Below, in pieces: positions 9,000 through 17,177 of a stretch of 64,000 nt of DNA (positions are counted from its first letter, which is position 1; each line of letters opens with the position of its first letter). The notes under the pieces are model-generated. The model had not been told where the DNA came from. It saw only the letters and a list, made by a program, of their open reading frames with translations, and ran no database searches. Source of the DNA: JACPVF01 sp964502095. Its GTDB lineage: Bacteria; Chloroflexota; Anaerolineae; Anaerolineales; Villigracilaceae. The position numbers were made by a program, and so were the translations under genes. The stretch is from contig CAZCUF010000006.1 in NCBI GenBank assembly GCA_964502095.1, positions 1-64,000 on the forward strand, read 5' to 3'.

Positions 9000-9128
9000 G
9001 GCCGGGTTGTAATGAATTTCAATGCAATTGAAAAGGATCGTTTTAAGAATCCCCCTTTAACGCCAGCTTCAGGCAGGCGATATAAATAAAAGCAAACTCC
9101 GAGAGTTGGCTGTCAGGATAGTTTCAAT

Positions 9129-9470
9129 TCATTTCTTATCTGACTTATAGAAATGAACTCGAGCTTTTTCGAGTGTGACCAAACCCGCTCCGAGGTGAGG
9201 TTCGATTAGCGCGAGAAACGCTTCCAGTTTTTCCTGCGTATCCACGATCTCAACCACAATGGGCAGGTCTTCGGAGAGCATATCGAAACGGAAGGTTTGA
9301 ATCTCACGCGTGTTTGCGCCGAAACCCATCATGCCTCGCAATACGGTCGCGCCAGCCAATCCCTGTTCACGGGCCTGCAGGACGATCCATTCATAGAGCG
9401 GCTTCCGCTCGTGTTTATCCGATTCGCCGATAAGAATACGCAGTAGAGAGCCTTCTTGCGGCAGTTGCAT
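9129..9470 (-). CDS. DUF190 family protein
   Basis: A 113-residue protein with the DUF190 pattern: LLRILIGESDKHERKPLYEWIVLQAREQGLAGATVLRG split over the first half, then MGFGANTREI, and DLPIVVEIVDT. The fold is GlnK/PII-like (ferredoxin-like). DUF190 genes are commonly paired with crcB fluoride channels, as here, which suggests a regulatory or accessory role in fluoride export. The ATG at 9470, preceded by GGAGAAAATC, was chosen over upstream alternatives that would run into crcB. The protein ends with a basic tail. Confidence 0.85.
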   Translation of the reverse strand: MQLPQEGSLLRILIGESDKHERKPLYEWIVLQAREQGLAGATVLRGMMGFGANTREIQTFRFDMLSEDLPIVVEIVDTQEKLEAFLALIEPHLGAGLVTLEKARVHFYKSDKK

Positions 9471-9537
9471 GATTTTCTCCAGTCTGTGGCCATGGTGCGC
9501 CCCGAACTGCACAGGGCTCCTCGACCACTGCAACACT

Positions 9538-9930
9538 TTATTTCCAGATCCAAACCGCGGCCATGCGCCCCAGCCACACAAGCGCGAGACCGAGAATCAC
9601 GTTCGCGCCCACATTGATCAGCGCGTTGATCATCTGACCATCGCGGAACAAATTCATCGTGTCGTTACCGAACGAGGAAAAGGTGGTGAACCCGCCCAGC
9701 ACACCGATGAGAACCAAGCCGCGTGTTTCAGGCGTAAATACGCCGCGCGACTCCGCCAGTTGGCTGAGCAGGCCGACCACAAAACAGCCGATCAGATTGA
9801 CCGTTAATGTGCCGAAAGGAAAGTCAATGCTTCGGCTCGCGGACTGAACCCACGTACCCAGCAAATAGCGGGAGGCCGATCCCAACGCGCCGCCCAGAGC
9901 GACAAGGCTCACAGTAATCAAAGAGGGCAT
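9538..9930 (-). CDS. crcB: Fluoride ion channel CrcB/Fluc
   Basis: A 130-residue four-helix membrane protein that exports fluoride as an antiparallel dimer. GGALGSASRYLLG near the N-terminus and GVLGGFTTFSSFGND in helix 3 (the G-x-x-GG-x-TTFSTF signature with Phe and polar-track residues) identify the family. Only one crcB copy is present, so a homodimer is expected. It is followed by the DUF190 gene after 67 nt. No fluoride riboswitch was found in the 48 nt between it and dnaJ. Confidence 0.94.
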   Translation of the reverse strand: MPSLITVSLVALGGALGSASRYLLGTWVQSASRSIDFPFGTLTVNLIGCFVVGLLSQLAESRGVFTPETRGLVLIGVLGGFTTFSSFGNDTMNLFRDGQMINALINVGANVILGLALVWLGRMAAVWIWK

Positions 9931-9978
9931 AATATAACCAGTATAACGAAGTAAACCAACGGGTATCTGCTCACCATT

Positions 9979-11094
9979 CTATCCCCCAAACGCATCGTTC
10001 AACCAGTCAATAAATCCTTTTTCCTTCGGCTTGACCTGCGTACCGAGCGTTTCGGCGAGTTTTTCCATCAACTCGCGCTGTTCTTTCGTGAGTTTGGACG
10101 GCACTTCCACATTGACAATCACCAGCTGATCGCCGCGCCCACTGCGCCGTAAATGCGGAACTCCCTTGCCGCGCATGTGAAAAATCTTGCCCGGCTGAGT
10201 CCCGGCAGGGATTTTGAGATTATCGTCGCCGTCGAGCGTCGGGACCTTGATCTCCGCGCCGAGGACGGCTTGCGCGATGTTGATATCGAGATTAAGTAAA
10301 ATATCGTTCTCGCGGCGTTTGAAATATTTATGCGGCTGAACGTTCAAAACGATGAACAGGCTTCCATTCGGCCCGCCATAGACTCCCGGTCCGCCCTCGC
10401 CCGCCAGGCGGATTTGCGTCCCGTGATCCACGCCCGCAGGAATCTGCACTTTTTTATGAACGACTTTGCGTTCCAGCCCGCTCCCGCGGCAGGTGTGACA
10501 CGGCGATGCAATCGTTTCGCCGCGGCCATTACAAGTTGGGCAGATCGCGGTCTGCACCATCTGTCCGAGGAAAGTCTGCCGTACCTGACGCACCTCGCCC
10601 TGCCCTCCGCACGTCTGACAACGCGCAGGCGCGGTGCCGGGTTCTGCACCCGAACCGTTGCAACGCGAGCAGGTTTCCTCGCGCTCGAACTCGATCTCTT
10701 TCTCGACGCCGAAAACTGCCTCTTCGAACGTCAGCTTCACCTGCATCTGCAAATCGCGCCCGCGCCGCGGACTGCGCCGCGACGCACGGCCCGTTGAAAA
10801 GCCAAATTGGCCGAAAAGCTCCTCGAAGATATCGCCGAAGTCGGCGGTGTAATCGTGAAAGCCGCCCATATTGCCGAGGCCGGCCTTGCCAAAGCGGTCG
10901 TAGCGGGCGCGCTTGTCCGCGTCCGATAAAACGCCGTAGGCCTCGTTGATTTCCTTGAACTTCTCCTCGGCGTCCGGCTCCTTATTCACATCCGGATGGT
11001 ATTGACGCGCCAGCTTGCGGAATGCCGACTTAAGCTCATCCTCCGACGCATTCCGCGAGACACCGAGGATTTCATAATAATCGCGCTCGCTCAT
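9979..11094 (-). CDS. dnaJ: Chaperone DnaJ (Hsp40)
   Basis: This co-chaperone stimulates the DnaK ATPase and delivers clients. The J domain (1-70) has the HPD tripeptide in YHPDVNK. A Gly/Phe linker follows (FGDIFEELFGQFGF). Four zinc repeats read CSRCNGSG, CQTCGGQG, CPTCNGRG and CHTCRGSG, so it is a complete class A DnaJ. The C-terminal client-binding domain ends at residue 371. It sits 52 nt after dnaK and closes the hrcA-grpE-dnaK-dnaJ heat-shock operon. Confidence 0.96.
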   Translation of the reverse strand: MSERDYYEILGVSRNASEDELKSAFRKLARQYHPDVNKEPDAEEKFKEINEAYGVLSDADKRARYDRFGKAGLGNMGGFHDYTADFGDIFEELFGQFGFSTGRASRRSPRRGRDLQMQVKLTFEEAVFGVEKEIEFEREETCSRCNGSGAEPGTAPARCQTCGGQGEVRQVRQTFLGQMVQTAICPTCNGRGETIASPCHTCRGSGLERKVVHKKVQIPAGVDHGTQIRLAGEGGPGVYGGPNGSLFIVLNVQPHKYFKRRENDILLNLDINIAQAVLGAEIKVPTLDGDDNLKIPAGTQPGKIFHMRGKGVPHLRRSGRGDQLVIVNVEVPSKLTKEQRELMEKLAETLGTQVKPKEKGFIDWLNDAFGG

Positions 11095-11146
11095 AAACTA
11101 CAAAGAACGGACTAAAACCGTTCTCCTCTATTCTCCGTTTCCGATC

Positions 11147-13045
11147 TCACTCTTTCACTTCACCATCAACCACATCGCCCTCGTTCGAGCCGGACGATGA
11201 ACCTGGCTCCGTTTGTGAAGCATTCGCTTCGCCTGTCGGCGGAGTCTGCTCGTACGCGGCCGCGCCGATCTTTTGAATCTCCTGGCCCAGCGCCTCGGTC
11301 GCGGCCTTGATGGCGGCCACATCATCGCTTTGTATCACCTTCTTCACCTCGGCCGATTTCGCCTCGACTTCACTACGAATCTCGTTGGGCACTTTATCGC
11401 CCAAATCTTTCAGCGCTTTCTCCCCGGCATAGATCGTATTATCGGCGTTATTGCGCGCTTCGATCAATTCCTTGCGCTGGCGATCCTCCTCGGCATGAGC
11501 TTCCGCGTCCTGGCGCATCTTCTCCACTTCCGATTCGCTCAAGCCCGAAGAAGCGGTAAGAGTGATGTGTTGGGTGCGGCCCGTGGCCTTGTCTTTGGCG
11601 GTCACTTTCAAAATACCGTTGGCGTCGATATCGAAGGTCACTTCGATCTGCGGAACGCCGCGCGGCGCGGGCGGAATCCCATCCAAAGCAAACTTGCCGA
11701 GCGACTTGTTATCCGAAGCCATCGGGCGTTCGCCCTGCAAAACATGAATCTCCACCTGGGTTTGGTTATCGGAGGCAGTCGAGAAGACCTGACTGCGGCG
11801 GGTTGGAATCGTGGTGTTGCGTTCGATCTGCGGCGTGGCGACCCCGCCCAAAGTCTCGATGGAGAGCGTGAGCGGCGTAACGTCCAACAGCAAAATATCT
11901 TTCACCTCGCCGCCCAGCACGCCGGCTTGAATGGCCGCGCCCACTGCCACCACCTCATCCGGGTTTACGCCTTTGTGCGGCTCCCGGCCGAAAAAGGCGC
12001 GCACACGATCCTGCACCGCCGGCATGCGCGTCATACCGCCGACCATCACTACTTCATTGATATCGCCTGCGGTGAGATTCGCGTCGGCGATGGCCTGCTT
12101 CAGCGGCGCGATCGTGCGGTCCACGAGATCGCTCGTCAATTGTTCGAGTTTGGCGCGCGTTATCGTCATCACCAAATGTTTCGGACCGTTGGCGTCCGCG
12201 GTGATATACGGCAAATTGACTTCGGTCTGGATCGTGGTGGAGAGTTCGATCTTGGCTTTTTCGGAGGCCTCCTTCAAACGCTGTAACGCCTGCCGGTCGT
12301 TGCGCAGATCGATGCCGTTATCCTTTTGGAATTGCTCGATGAGATAATCCATGATGCGCTGGTCGAAATCGTCGCCGCCGAGGAAGGTGTCGCCGCTGGT
12401 GGCGCGCACCTGGAACACGCCCTCGCCCACATCGAGGATCGAAATGTCGAATGTGCCGCCGCCCAAATCATAGACCGCGATCACTTCATTCTTTTTCTTG
12501 TCGAGGCCGTAAGCCAATGACGAGGCTGTCGGCTCGTTGATGATGCGCAGAACTTCGAGGCCCGCGATCTTGCCGGCGTCTTTGGTCGCGTTGCGCTGTG
12601 CATCATTGAAATAGGCCGGCACTGTGATCACGGCCTGCGTCACCGGCTCGCCGAGATACGCCTCCGCGTCCGCTTTGATCTTGGCTAAGATCATCGCCGA
12701 GATTTCAGGCGGACTATATTCTTTATCGTCCAACAGAACGCGCACATCGCCGTTCGAGGCGGGCGCGACCGTATAAGGCACACGCTTTTTGGTCCGCTCC
12801 ACTTCGGGATCATCGGATTTGCGTCCCATAAACCGTTTGATCGAAAAAACAGTATTCTGCGGATTCGTAATAGCCTGATTGCGCGCCACGCGCCCAACCA
12901 GCCGTTCATGGTTTTTGTTCACCGCCACCACCGAAGGCACCAGCCGTTCCCCCTCCGCCGAAGGAATCACAATCGGTTCGCCGCCGCTCATCACCGCCGC
13001 GACGGAGTTGGTCGTGCCAAGATCAATCCCTATAATTTTCGCCAT
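11147..13045 (-). CDS. dnaK: Chaperone DnaK (Hsp70)
   Basis: Hsp70 chaperone of 632 residues. It opens with MAKIIGIDLGTTNS (phosphate 1 loop), followed by VYDLGGGTFDIS and the VGGMTRMPAVQ segment of the nucleotide-binding domain. The linker DILLLDVTPLTL leads to the substrate-binding domain, and the tail is acidic (EGDVVDGEVKE). The start at 13045 is set by that conserved N-terminus; an in-frame upstream ATG would add 17 unrelated residues. It belongs to the CIRCE-controlled operon. Confidence 0.97.
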   Translation of the reverse strand: MAKIIGIDLGTTNSVAAVMSGGEPIVIPSAEGERLVPSVVAVNKNHERLVGRVARNQAITNPQNTVFSIKRFMGRKSDDPEVERTKKRVPYTVAPASNGDVRVLLDDKEYSPPEISAMILAKIKADAEAYLGEPVTQAVITVPAYFNDAQRNATKDAGKIAGLEVLRIINEPTASSLAYGLDKKKNEVIAVYDLGGGTFDISILDVGEGVFQVRATSGDTFLGGDDFDQRIMDYLIEQFQKDNGIDLRNDRQALQRLKEASEKAKIELSTTIQTEVNLPYITADANGPKHLVMTITRAKLEQLTSDLVDRTIAPLKQAIADANLTAGDINEVVMVGGMTRMPAVQDRVRAFFGREPHKGVNPDEVVAVGAAIQAGVLGGEVKDILLLDVTPLTLSIETLGGVATPQIERNTTIPTRRSQVFSTASDNQTQVEIHVLQGERPMASDNKSLGKFALDGIPPAPRGVPQIEVTFDIDANGILKVTAKDKATGRTQHITLTASSGLSESEVEKMRQDAEAHAEEDRQRKELIEARNNADNTIYAGEKALKDLGDKVPNEIRSEVEAKSAEVKKVIQSDDVAAIKAATEALGQEIQKIGAAAYEQTPPTGEANASQTEPGSSSGSNEGDVVDGEVKE

Positions 13046-13153
13046 GAATTCGCTTCTCCAATGTAAAGTATCAGATGCAGGACATACCGCGCACAAACTG
13101 CCCGGCTTTTTTAATCGCTCAAGACAGCCCGATACGCGGCATTTGAAACTTAA

Positions 13154-13729
13154 TTATTGCGCCACCCTTACCAATGCGGGCCGGATCACGCGCTCTCCCA
13201 ACATATATCCGTTCTGCACCACTGCGATCACATGACCGCTCGGCACTTCGTCACTCGGTTCGTGCGAAATCGCCTCATGGAAATTCGGATCGAACGGTTT
13301 ACCTTCCGCTTCGATGCGCGTCACGCCCTCCGACTCGAAAACCGACTGAAGTTTGCGCGCGATCAACTCGATGCCGTCCGCCCAGGAATCGCCCTCAGGC
13401 CGATTCTGTAAAGCGCGCTCGAGATCGTCCAGCACGGGAAAATATTTCTTAACGACATCGCCTTTCATCGTAGCGCGCATCAGTTCCTGATCGCGCATAA
13501 CGCGATTCTTGTAATTGACGAATTCCGCCTGCGCGCGCTGCCAGCCATCCAGGTGTTCAGCGACTTTGGACTCGGCCTCTTCGAGCCGCCTCATCAACGA
13601 TTCGACCTCCGCCTGAGCCTGCTCATCGCTTACAAGAGTTGCCTCATCCCGGGCGCTGGTTCCGTTAACTTCATCCATGTTTTCGGGTCGAACTTCTTCA
13701 TGTTTTTTCTTGGTCATTCTTATATTCAT
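13154..13729 (-). CDS. grpE: Nucleotide exchange factor GrpE
   Basis: GrpE releases ADP from DnaK. The N-terminal ~45 residues are charged and low in complexity. A long coiled coil follows (EVESLMRRLEEAESKVAEHLDGWQRAQAEF), then the four-helix and beta-wing head carrying FDPNFHEAISHEPSDEVPSGHV and ending GERVIRPALVRVAQ. Two in-frame ATGs (13729 and 13717) are possible; the upstream one gives 191 residues. It lies 12 nt after hrcA and about 108 nt before dnaK. Confidence 0.95.
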   Translation of the reverse strand: MNIRMTKKKHEEVRPENMDEVNGTSARDEATLVSDEQAQAEVESLMRRLEEAESKVAEHLDGWQRAQAEFVNYKNRVMRDQELMRATMKGDVVKKYFPVLDDLERALQNRPEGDSWADGIELIARKLQSVFESEGVTRIEAEGKPFDPNFHEAISHEPSDEVPSGHVIAVVQNGYMLGERVIRPALVRVAQ

Positions 13730-13741
13730 CCCATCAATTTA

Positions 13742-14782
13742 TTATTCGATACCTGCAATGGTGTCGTTTACCAGATCGCTCAACAGACCGGCGACAAATC
13801 TCACCGTGGGAATCGTCCGCGCATACGACATGCGCATGGGACCCAACACGCCCAGCGTGCCTGTGGCCATGCCCGGCACACCGTAGCGCGCCAGCACCAT
13901 CGAACACTGACGCAACTCCTCCCAGCCGCCTTCACTGCCGATTAAAACCTGCAGTCCACCGACGGTATTGCTGGTGGAAGCGCGCGCCAGCAAATCCTGC
14001 AAAGTAGAGCGTTCTTCGAAAAGCCTCAAGGCGCGGCGCGCGTCATCGCTTTCTGCAAATTCGGGTTCAGCCAAAAGATTCGTCTGGCCATCGGTATAAA
14101 TCTGGCCGGAGGCGCGGTCTCCCGTACGCCGCATGTCGGCAATGATGAGGGTCAGGATATCCTGATCGAGCGGATCGGTCCGTGCCGGGATGGCGGATAA
14201 TTCGTCCACGCTGTGACCAGCCAAAATCGGGTTGAGACGCGCAGCGGCCTGACTCAATCGTTCCTGTGCAACCGGTTCCGCCAAAGTCAAAATCTGCTGG
14301 CCCACCTCCCCGCCGCTCATCACCAGCACCATCAAGACCTGACGGCCTTGCGTGGAAATCAATTCCACGTGTTTGAAGCGCGCCTGTTCCGGGTGCGGCG
14401 CCGTCACCACCGATACTCCCTGCGATTGATGCGCCAACACAGAAGCGGCCAGCGTCATCCATTGGTCAATGTCCGGACGGGACTGGTAGAACTGGTGCGT
14501 GATGGTCTGTTGCACAGAGGCGGGCAGTTCAGCTTGATTCACCATCTGTCCCACAAAGACGCGATACCCTTCTTCTGTAGGCACGCGTCCGGCGGAGGTG
14601 TGCGGCTGGCGCAAGTAGCCCATCTCTGTCAGCGCCATCATCTCGTTCCGCACGGTCGCGGACGATAGATCGAGGCGATAGCGCTCGACCAGGTGTTTCG
14701 AGCCGACGGGCTGGGCCGTTTCGATATATTCTCGAATCACCAGCATGAGAAGTGAATTTTGTCGGTCAGTTAGTTTGGTCAT
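13742..14782 (-). CDS. hrcA: Heat-shock repressor HrcA
   Basis: HrcA binds CIRCE and represses heat-shock genes until titrated by unfolded protein via GroEL. The N-terminal winged helix reads LTDRQNSLLMLVIREYIETAQPVGSKHL, followed by SSATVRNEMMALTEMGYLRQPHTSAGRVPT (recognition helix plus wing). The central GAF-like domain ends GVLGPMRMSYARTIPTVRFVA. At 346 residues it is standard length. Its start codon lies just 14 nt from the CIRCE element, giving autoregulation of the whole hrcA-grpE-dnaK-dnaJ operon. Confidence 0.96.
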   Translation of the reverse strand: MTKLTDRQNSLLMLVIREYIETAQPVGSKHLVERYRLDLSSATVRNEMMALTEMGYLRQPHTSAGRVPTEEGYRVFVGQMVNQAELPASVQQTITHQFYQSRPDIDQWMTLAASVLAHQSQGVSVVTAPHPEQARFKHVELISTQGRQVLMVLVMSGGEVGQQILTLAEPVAQERLSQAAARLNPILAGHSVDELSAIPARTDPLDQDILTLIIADMRRTGDRASGQIYTDGQTNLLAEPEFAESDDARRALRLFEERSTLQDLLARASTSNTVGGLQVLIGSEGGWEELRQCSMVLARYGVPGMATGTLGVLGPMRMSYARTIPTVRFVAGLLSDLVNDTIAGIE

Positions 14783-14795
14783 TGGATTCTCATGA

Positions 14796-14822
14796 TTAGC
14801 ACTCTCAAAATGAGAGTGCCAA
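14796..14822 (-). promoter_or_regulatory. CIRCE operator (HrcA binding site)
   Basis: TTAGCACTC (14796-14804), nine bases, then GAGTGCCAA (14814-14822). This matches the CIRCE consensus TTAGCACTC-N9-GAGTGCTAA with one mismatch. It lies between the promoter and the hrcA start codon, the standard place for HrcA autorepression. Confidence 0.97.
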
Positions 14823-14835
14823 CATCGTTCGAGTA

Positions 14836-14864
14836 ATCATAACATGCGGGAAAATGAGCGTCAA
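14836..14864 (-). promoter_or_regulatory. Heat-shock operon promoter
   Basis: On the minus strand TTGACG (14859-14864) and TATGAT (14836-14841) lie 17 nt apart, a housekeeping-sigma type. The start is expected near 14829, so CIRCE would sit in the 5' leader. Confidence 0.75.
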
Positions 14865-14892
14865 TAAGAGGAGTGTAAGAATCGGCTGACAG

Positions 14893-14923
14893 TAAAAAAT
14901 CTCCTGTTGCCAGGAGATTTTTC
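14893..14923 (-). terminator. Terminator after the first PD40 kinase
   Basis: Perfect stem AATCTCCTG / CAGGAGATT with loop TTGC, extended by A/T pairs and a T-run on the minus strand. It directly follows the kinase stop codon. Confidence 0.8.
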
Positions 14924-14924
14924 A

Positions 14925-17015
14925 TCACGGTTTGGGGATTGGCCGCCAGGCCGGGTCAAAGTCGCCGGATGTGTCGTCGGTCAGGTTCGTTCTCTGCGCG
15001 CCTGTCACAGTCACATAATTGATTTCGGAACCGCGGTCGCCCACGTTCTCAAACGCCAGCCAAAATCCGTCTGACGAATAAGACACATTGTTGATGGACA
15101 AGGCGCCCATGTTCAATTTCACCGGGTCCGAATTCGCATCCAATGGGAACATGAACAAAGCCGGAAAACCGAATTTATCTGTGGGAGTTTGATTGAATAA
15201 GATCAATTTTCCGTCCGGCGACCATTCAGGATAGGTATCCGAGAAGCGGTCTCCACTGCGAATTAATTGCCTTTCGTCTTTTCCATCGTGGGACATCAAC
15301 CATATTTGGTAAGCTTTGCCGGTTCGACGCAGTGCAAATACGATCTGTTCTCCATCTGGCGACCACGAGGGTTGACGCGCGTCCTGATCTCTAGGCGTAC
15401 GAATCAAACGGGTTGTGAAGCCGGTCTGGAGGTCGTAAGAATAGATTTGCATATTTCCCGTTCGAACCGATGTAAAGGCAATGTGCCTGCCATCGGGCGA
15501 CCAGTCCGGTTCAAAATCCCCGCCGGGAACGGTAGTGAGAGGTTGAAGTCCGCTCCCATCATAATTGATTATGTACATGCTCGACCTGCGATAAACATCC
15601 TGCTGTACTTTACAGGGCGAAATGAAAACCAGTTTCTTGCCGTCCGGCGCCCACGAAGGCTGACAGGCTCCTTCATCCATCGAAGTCAATTGCCTGACGT
15701 GGCCCTGCAAATCTGATATATAAACTTGCGCCACGCCCGAGCGCATGGACGCAAACGCAATTTCAAGATCCTCGGAACCCACAGGCGTTGGGATGACAAT
15801 TTCAGTGCTGGTCGGCAGTGGCGACGGGATAAAAACCACCTCGGCCCTGGGGGTTGGACTGCCAACAATCGTCGGAGTGGACGTATCATCTGGAACAACC
15901 AGGCTTTGATTGGTCGTTCCCTGTGAGAATAGTCTTTGCGCGCCGAGCGAAAGCAATCCCGGATAAAAGTAATTTACGCCAACAAACCCGACCACCAGTA
16001 TGGTGAGCAATGCCCCGATAATAATCCGGCGTATCCGGCTTTCGACAAGAATTTGTTTCCTGCGGGGAGAAATAAACGCCTGATCTTCCTTAAGCGCAGA
16101 GGCCGGCACAAGGACAGGTTTCTTCTGGTCGTCGAATAGCGCCAGTTCCGCTGTTCCCTGCGCGGGGGGCGGCGGGACGACATAGGCGCCCTCAGGCTGT
16201 TGAGTCTTGGACTTCGAATCCAACAGAGCCTGCTTGAATTCCTTCGCTGTTTGAAAGCGATCCATCGGATCGACCGCCATGGCTTTTTCAATGGCAACCG
16301 CGAGTTTACGCGAGGTATTCGGATTCCTCTTACGCAGTGGGGATAATTTTTCGTTATCCATGGCGCGCGCCAAGCCGTCTTCCGGGATGATTCCGCAGGC
16401 CACCGCGTATAACGTCGCGCCGAGGGAATAAATATCCGTTCTGGGATCGGTGCGCGCCGTTCCATATTGTTCGGGAGGCGAATAACCTGGCGTCATGGCG
16501 CGAGCGCCAACCGTAGTGGCTTGATTTCCCTGAACAACCTTGGCCAAACCGAAATCCACCAGGAGGATATGTCCATCGGGAGTGACTTTAATATTACCGG
16601 GCTTGATGTCGCGATGCAGAATGGGCGGTTTACGGGTGTGGAGGTAGGCCAGGGCATCACAAATCGCCGCGCCAATCGTAATGACTTCGTCTTCCGGAAG
16701 CGTGCCAAGCCGCTCCATCCGTTGACGCAAATCCTCCCCCTCGATGTAGTCCATTACAAGGTACTGTCCCTGATCGGCAATCGTGAAATGGTCCGAAACC
16801 CTCGGCAAATTGGGATGACGCAGGTTTGCCAGAATAATCGCCTCGAGCCGAAACTGGCGGGCATATTCGTCTGTTGTGAACAGATTTTCCTTGACCGCCA
16901 CCAGAATGCCGAGATTCTCGTCCATGGCGGCATAAACAGAACCCATGCCCCCTTGTGCAAGGTCTTCAACAATGCGATAACGCTTATGCAGCAATGTACC
17001 AATTTCGAGAGCCAT
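14925..17015 (-). CDS. Ser/Thr protein kinase with extracytoplasmic PD40 propeller
   Basis: A membrane-spanning eukaryotic-like kinase of 696 residues. The kinase domain (about 10-265) has a Gly-rich loop (LAQGGMGSVY), the VAIK-like lysine (VAVKENLF), LHRDIKPGN, VDFGLAKV and APE-like SPPEQYG. A transmembrane helix (IIIGALLTILVVGFVGVNYF) near 340 is followed by a Thr/Pro linker. Repeated PD40/TolB-type blades follow, each with a W-SPDG core (SWAPDGKKLVF, DWSPDGRHIAF, SWSPDGEQIVF, EWSPDGKLILF). The propeller is presumably outside the membrane and senses a ligand. It is a tandem paralogue of the next gene upstream. Confidence 0.9.
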   Translation of the reverse strand: MALEIGTLLHKRYRIVEDLAQGGMGSVYAAMDENLGILVAVKENLFTTDEYARQFRLEAIILANLRHPNLPRVSDHFTIADQGQYLVMDYIEGEDLRQRMERLGTLPEDEVITIGAAICDALAYLHTRKPPILHRDIKPGNIKVTPDGHILLVDFGLAKVVQGNQATTVGARAMTPGYSPPEQYGTARTDPRTDIYSLGATLYAVACGIIPEDGLARAMDNEKLSPLRKRNPNTSRKLAVAIEKAMAVDPMDRFQTAKEFKQALLDSKSKTQQPEGAYVVPPPPAQGTAELALFDDQKKPVLVPASALKEDQAFISPRRKQILVESRIRRIIIGALLTILVVGFVGVNYFYPGLLSLGAQRLFSQGTTNQSLVVPDDTSTPTIVGSPTPRAEVVFIPSPLPTSTEIVIPTPVGSEDLEIAFASMRSGVAQVYISDLQGHVRQLTSMDEGACQPSWAPDGKKLVFISPCKVQQDVYRRSSMYIINYDGSGLQPLTTVPGGDFEPDWSPDGRHIAFTSVRTGNMQIYSYDLQTGFTTRLIRTPRDQDARQPSWSPDGEQIVFALRRTGKAYQIWLMSHDGKDERQLIRSGDRFSDTYPEWSPDGKLILFNQTPTDKFGFPALFMFPLDANSDPVKLNMGALSINNVSYSSDGFWLAFENVGDRGSEINYVTVTGAQRTNLTDDTSGDFDPAWRPIPKP

Positions 17016-17177
17016 TTCTCGCTTCTATTGAATTGGAATTCTATCGGACTCGCCAAGCATCGATTGTACTTTAATCGTCGAAAATATATACTTTCAATTT
17101 CTTAATGCACTATGAAAGATGAAGCAACAAAAACCGACGCCCCGTCCATCCACGTGAACCGGAACGATTATAGCCTC

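Noticed and set aside
9931..9978. Possible fluoride riboswitch ahead of crcB
   Set aside because: No conserved fluoride-aptamer sequence (GG-GAUGG and so on) is readable in the short gap before dnaJ.
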